Shown in pieces: positions 60,592 through 64,000 of a DNA stretch of 64,000 nt. Numbering within the stretch: position 1 is the stretch's first letter; each line of letters opens with the position of its first letter. The notes under the pieces are model-generated. The model searched no databases and was not told the origin of the DNA. It was given only the letters and a program-made list of their open reading frames with translations. The stretch is from RDXT01 sp033762375 (GTDB lineage Bacteria > Bacteroidota > Bacteroidia > J057), in assembly GCA_033762375.1 (NCBI GenBank), contig JANRLQ010000095.1, positions 124,001-188,000 on the forward strand. The letters are read 5' to 3'. The translations under genes and the position numbers were made by a program.

Positions 60592-63042
60592 CTAAAAATC
60601 TATCTTATAATAAAACAGCGGCAGGAAACCCAGTTGGTACTCCTCCTGGATCGGGTTGCCACTGGGGTGCTCAGGCACATAGGTGAGGGTGAGGATATTT
60701 TGGGTGTCAAGCAGGTTGACAAAATCTATCGCCAGCTCATGGGAGACCTTGGGGCGGTTCCAGGTGATGGCGGTTTTGAGGTCTGCCCGGAAGTACGGCC
60801 TGAACTGCTGGGTATTGACGGTCTCGTCCACGTAGATGATCTCTGACTGGATGACCGAGAGGCTGTCGTCCACGGGGCCGTACCAGCGCCCGCCTACATA
60901 GGTGAGTTTGCCGCCGATATTAAAGGCAGAGCCTTGCCCAAACTTAAACTCCTTGGCAAACAGGCCATTAAAGGCAAAACGGCCATTATAGACTGTATTT
61001 CGGAGTACCCCATCGCTCCCCTTGTATTTGGCATCAAAGAGGGAGCCTGTTGCCAGAAAATAATACCCCTTGCTGAAAAACTTCTCCAGCGTGAGCTCCA
61101 GGCCATAGTTGCGGCCTGTGCCGGTGTTTTCCAGTGCCTCCGGAAACAACCGGGCAAAACCTGTACCGGCATTCAGCACTGAAAAAGAAGAGGTGCGGAC
61201 CGAAACCGGGATTTGGTAGAGGTATTGATGGTAAATTTCTGCCTTCAGGCGGATTTTTCGGGCAAATACATAGTCATACGAAAGTACCGAATGCAGGCTT
61301 TTGCTCAGGCCCATGTCCCGGTTGTTTTCCTGCGGGTCGCCGTTGATCTCCGTCGGGCCGTAGAAATACAGGTAGGGTGACTGAATCTGGGAGTGCAGGC
61401 CCCCGCCGAGGCTGAACTTGTGTCCGCGTCCGGCGGTATAGGAGAGGCCCAGGCGTGGCTCAATGGGCGAAAAACTATTGTCATTCACCCCAAAGTACAG
61501 GCTGGTGACCCCTGCTACCAGGGTGAACCGGTCCTGAAGTTTGAGTTTGTACTGCACAAAAGGTTGTAGCAGCACCGCTCCTTCGTTGCTGTCCCAGCGG
61601 GTGCGCCAGGTGCTCAGGAGGGAAGGCTGGTCGCCCGGCTGGGGGATGACCGTCCGCACGCTGTCAAAGTACTGCATCTGGTACCAGTCTGCATACAGAC
61701 CAGCCTGAACCGAGCTGCGGACATTCAGCTTGCGGTTATACGTGACGTAGCTGTGTACCTTGGTTTCGCCATAAAAATAGTCGAGGATTGGCGGCAGGGA
61801 GTCCACCACAAATTTTTCGTTCACGACCCGGCGGAAAATCTGCTCGTGGTAGGTGTCAGCCGTCTGACGGGAGAGGGCCACGCTGGCTTTGACAAAGGTA
61901 TTGGGGTTGATCGGATACCGGTACGTCATGCCGACGATGCTCGTATTGGTCCCGAAGTACTGGTCCCGGTCCTGGTCCGCGGCATAGAGGTCCGGGTCAT
62001 CGCTGGGTGCCTCCTGTTCGCTGAGGATAATATTGATGTCTGAGATACCCCCCATGCCCCAGATGGCAAAGCTGGATCCGTTTTTGCCCGGAAAATTCAG
62101 CCTGAAGGCCCCGTCCTGGTACTGGGGGATGGCATTGGTGCCGACATCCAGCCCCAGAAATCCAAACAGGGCCAGGGTAGAGTAGCGGTACATGGCCAGG
62201 TAGGAGGAGCCTTTTTCGCGTGAGATCGGTCCCTCGGCCATGAGCTCGGTGCCGAGAAAACCAAGCTGGGCACTGAACTCCCGTTTTTCGTTGTTGCCGT
62301 TGCGCATGCGCAGGTCAAAGGTCCCGGCGATGCCATTGGCAAACTCTGCCGGAAACGCCCCGGTATAAAAGTCAGAGTTGGCGAGAAACTTATTGTTGAG
62401 AATGGTCACCGGCCCCCCGCCTGTGCCGGGGATGGCAAAATGGTTGGGGTTGGGGATATTGATGCCTTCGAGCCGCCAGAGGACGCCACTGGGGGAGTTG
62501 CCCCGGATCACGATGTCATTGCGGGAGTCATCTGCCCCCTGCACCCCGGCATAGTTGGCGGCCATACGGGCGGGTTCGCCCCGGCTGCCTGCATACCGGT
62601 TGGTCTCTTCGATCGAAAACATCCGGGCACTGACCGTTGCCATTTCATTGGAGACCTGTCCTTCCTGTTGTGCTACGATCTCAACAGTCTCCAGGGTAGA
62701 GTTTGCCAGCTCGACGTGCTGGATATACTCTTTGGCTGAGGTCAGGATGACCGTAAACTCAGCCGATTGGTAACTCACAAAGGAAATCCGGAGGGTCTGG
62801 CGTCCGAGGGGGACCTTATCTATTCGGTATTCGCCCTGCTCATTGGTATTGGTCCCGGCGATGACCTGGCCAGCCTCAGAGATCACGGCTACGGTGACAC
62901 CCGTGAGCGGAAATTTGGACTCAGCATCTGCGACGGTGCCCCTGATAGTCTGGGTAAGCTGCTGTGCGGGGAGAAACAACGGGCTGGCCGTTAATAGCAG
63001 CAGGACAATTTTTGCGACAATACGCATACGGAAGGGATTCAT
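60592..63042 (-). CDS. TonB-dependent outer-membrane receptor
   Basis: About 816 residues from the Met at 63042. Signal peptide (IVLLLLTASPLFLPAQ), carboxypeptidase-regulatory-like domain (TIRGTVADAESKFPLTGVTV to FVSYQSAEFTVI), plug (PARMAANYAGVQGADDSRNDIVIRGNSPSGV, LEGINIPNPNHFAI) and a long barrel ending LPLFYYKIDF. The open frame reaches 63159, but the added 39 residues look like non-coding sequence, so the Met just ahead of the signal peptide is chosen (63027 is a further alternative). Like the receptor at 30331, it has no SusD partner. The two share plug and barrel motifs and are paralogues within the same window. Confidence 0.9.
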   Translation of the reverse strand: MNPFRMRIVAKIVLLLLTASPLFLPAQQLTQTIRGTVADAESKFPLTGVTVAVISEAGQVIAGTNTNEQGEYRIDKVPLGRQTLRISFVSYQSAEFTVILTSAKEYIQHVELANSTLETVEIVAQQEGQVSNEMATVSARMFSIEETNRYAGSRGEPARMAANYAGVQGADDSRNDIVIRGNSPSGVLWRLEGINIPNPNHFAIPGTGGGPVTILNNKFLANSDFYTGAFPAEFANGIAGTFDLRMRNGNNEKREFSAQLGFLGTELMAEGPISREKGSSYLAMYRYSTLALFGFLGLDVGTNAIPQYQDGAFRLNFPGKNGSSFAIWGMGGISDINIILSEQEAPSDDPDLYAADQDRDQYFGTNTSIVGMTYRYPINPNTFVKASVALSRQTADTYHEQIFRRVVNEKFVVDSLPPILDYFYGETKVHSYVTYNRKLNVRSSVQAGLYADWYQMQYFDSVRTVIPQPGDQPSLLSTWRTRWDSNEGAVLLQPFVQYKLKLQDRFTLVAGVTSLYFGVNDNSFSPIEPRLGLSYTAGRGHKFSLGGGLHSQIQSPYLYFYGPTEINGDPQENNRDMGLSKSLHSVLSYDYVFARKIRLKAEIYHQYLYQIPVSVRTSSFSVLNAGTGFARLFPEALENTGTGRNYGLELTLEKFFSKGYYFLATGSLFDAKYKGSDGVLRNTVYNGRFAFNGLFAKEFKFGQGSAFNIGGKLTYVGGRWYGPVDDSLSVIQSEIIYVDETVNTQQFRPYFRADLKTAITWNRPKVSHELAIDFVNLLDTQNILTLTYVPEHPSGNPIQEEYQLGFLPLFYYKIDF

Positions 63043-63286
63043 ACAGTAAATGGTTTTGATGATTGTGAACAAAAAGCCGGATATTTTTCGCTTTCGGAGT
63101 AAATATCCTGTGCGAATATAGGGGGAAAAAACAATCTGCCAAATGACAGCCTCCCACAAATACCTATATCTTCACGCCCCGGGTCGGCTGATGCCCCGAA
63201 GTGTCTGAAAACCAGACGATACAGGCTGACAGGTGAGATCAGTCAGGGGGTGGGGTGATCGGGTGGCAGGAGAAATCAGGTTTGTA

Positions 63287-63568
63287 TCAGGGCAGGCAAG
63301 CCTCCAGGAGAGAGGCCAGCTCAAAGTCCTTGTTTGTCAGGCCGCCTGCCTCGTGGGTGCTGAGGCGTATGCTGACCCGGTTATAGACATTGCTCCACTC
63401 AGGGTGGTGGTCGGCTTTCTCGGCGAGCAGGGCCGCCCGCGTCATAAACCCAAATGCTTCATTAAAATCCTTGAAGCGGAAGGTTTTTTCGATTCCGTTA
63501 TGGTTGTATTCCCAACCCGGCAGTTGCTGGAGGCGAGAGGTAGCTTCTCGTTCGGTTAGGGTTTGCAT
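63287..63568 (-). CDS. phhB: 4a-hydroxytetrahydrobiopterin dehydratase
   Basis: About 93 residues from the Met at 63568 (frame opens at 63595). The pterin-4a-carbinolamine dehydratase pattern is clear: FRFKDFNEAFGFMTR, then EKADHHPEWSNVYNRV with the active-site His pair and the conserved Pro-Glu-Trp, and STHEAGGLTNKDFELA. The enzyme dehydrates the 4a-carbinolamine made when aromatic amino acid hydroxylases use a tetrahydropterin, or stabilises tRNA/other partners. Its presence in the same genome segment as folE and a PTPS-type enzyme suggests a tetrahydropterin cofactor pathway; no hydroxylase is in the window. Confidence 0.93.
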   Translation of the reverse strand: MQTLTEREATSRLQQLPGWEYNHNGIEKTFRFKDFNEAFGFMTRAALLAEKADHHPEWSNVYNRVSIRLSTHEAGGLTNKDFELASLLEACLP

Positions 63569-63749
63569 CGCCAGCATATACGTTATGAGGTTCATATAAG
63601 GCTACAGGAGTAGGGTTGGGAATGCGGTTTAGCCAGGGTAATGTACAGTGTTTTTCAGTATAAATTACCGATGTATCATTATTTTTCTTCATACCTTAAG
63701 CGCGAATTAAGTTCCGTAGTCGTTTTTGCTTTACCAAGAATCTTACAGT

Positions 63750-64000
63750 ATGAAAAAAATTCTCACTGCGCTGTGTATATGCCTGGCCGTACAAACCCTA
63801 TCGGCGCAAAAAACAACGCTGACCGGACTCATCCTGCACCCCGCCGGAGATGTGGTGACGATAAGCTGGGAACCGCAGGCTGGCTGGATAGAAGAGGAGC
63901 CTGTGGTCTATCAGGCTGAGGTAGGCAGTGACGGCAAGTTTCGGATTGAGTTTGAACTGGACCGTCCGCGTGAAGTCATCCTCGTACATGGGCGTGAGCG
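63750..64000 (+). CDS. Secreted protein, 3' end cut by window
   Basis: The frame runs from the ATG at 63750 to the window edge: 83 residues. Signal peptide (ILTALCICLAVQTLSAQ). The start of the mature part (TTLTGLILHPAGDVVTISWEP, then GSDGKFRIEF) resembles the N-terminal beta domain that precedes thioredoxin-like domains in many Bacteroidota TlpA-type proteins, but the diagnostic CxxC region would lie outside the window. Divergent from phhB across 180 bases. Confidence 0.6.
   Translation, partial: MKKILTALCICLAVQTLSAQKTTLTGLILHPAGDVVTISWEPQAGWIEEEPVVYQAEVGSDGKFRIEFELDRPREVILVHGRE

Overview
The window looks like chromosomal DNA of a GC-rich member of the Bacteroidota, most likely a Saprospiria/Lewinella-like gliding bacterium; the exact lineage is inference. 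The signs are several secreted proteins ending in type IX secretion (T9SS) sorting domains, both type A and the gliding-motility type B; two TonB-dependent receptors with carboxypeptidase-regulatory N-termini; CHU/SprB-like Ig repeats; near absence of Shine-Dalgarno sites; and promoters of the TTG-N19-TAnnTTTG kind. I see no tRNA, rRNA, CRISPR array, transposase or integrase.

Layout. (1) 1-1232: end of purA with a terminator-like hairpin. (2) 1236-6960: a visibly AT-rich island of different base composition, bounded and divided by short GTTATAGCC/GGCTATAAC motifs. It carries a DUF5946 gene and a two-gene operon encoding a protein kinase fused to an SF1 (UPF1/DNA2-like) helicase, followed with a 4-base overlap by a PLD/HKD nuclease-like protein. 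This is the best candidate for an undescribed (probably defence) system. (3) 6961-7741: non-coding DNA with an array of ATCCTGT-rich palindromic repeats. (4) 7742-21234: three giant surface proteins on the minus strand (2073, 1136 and 1211 aa), all with T9SS type B C-termini; the largest has a higher-order repeat with a 675-bp period. (5) 21486-47170: mostly housekeeping genes: an AlbA_2 regulator, pncB, ahcY, miaA, folE with a pterin synthase, a CrtI-like desaturase, gluQ-RS, nifU-like and mrp, an EamA transporter, a CBM9/DUF5916 barrel, a sugar nucleotidyltransferase, a TetR regulator and a thioesterase. (6) 47364-50632: S41 tail-specific protease and a secreted protein. (7) 50793-56518: a plus-strand run of DUF1080, YceI, SUMF1-like, Tat-exported Gfo/Idh/MocA oxidoreductase, ApbE and Tat-exported hydroxypyruvate-isomerase-like protein, read here as periplasmic 3-keto-glycoside metabolism. 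(8) 56833-60536: a secreted M4 metallopeptidase and two tandem paralogous beta-barrel-like proteins. (9) 60592-64000: TonB receptor, pterin-carbinolamine dehydratase and the start of one more secreted protein.

The most striking sequence-level observation is at 56833-56898. The natural start codon and signal peptide of the M4 protease are separated from the rest of the gene by a (CT)9 dinucleotide tract, and the two parts are out of frame. One CT unit fewer restores a textbook signal peptide joined to the protease. This is the signature of slipped-strand phase variation (or a sequencing error), and a well-placed promoter just upstream supports the ATG at 56833 as the real start.
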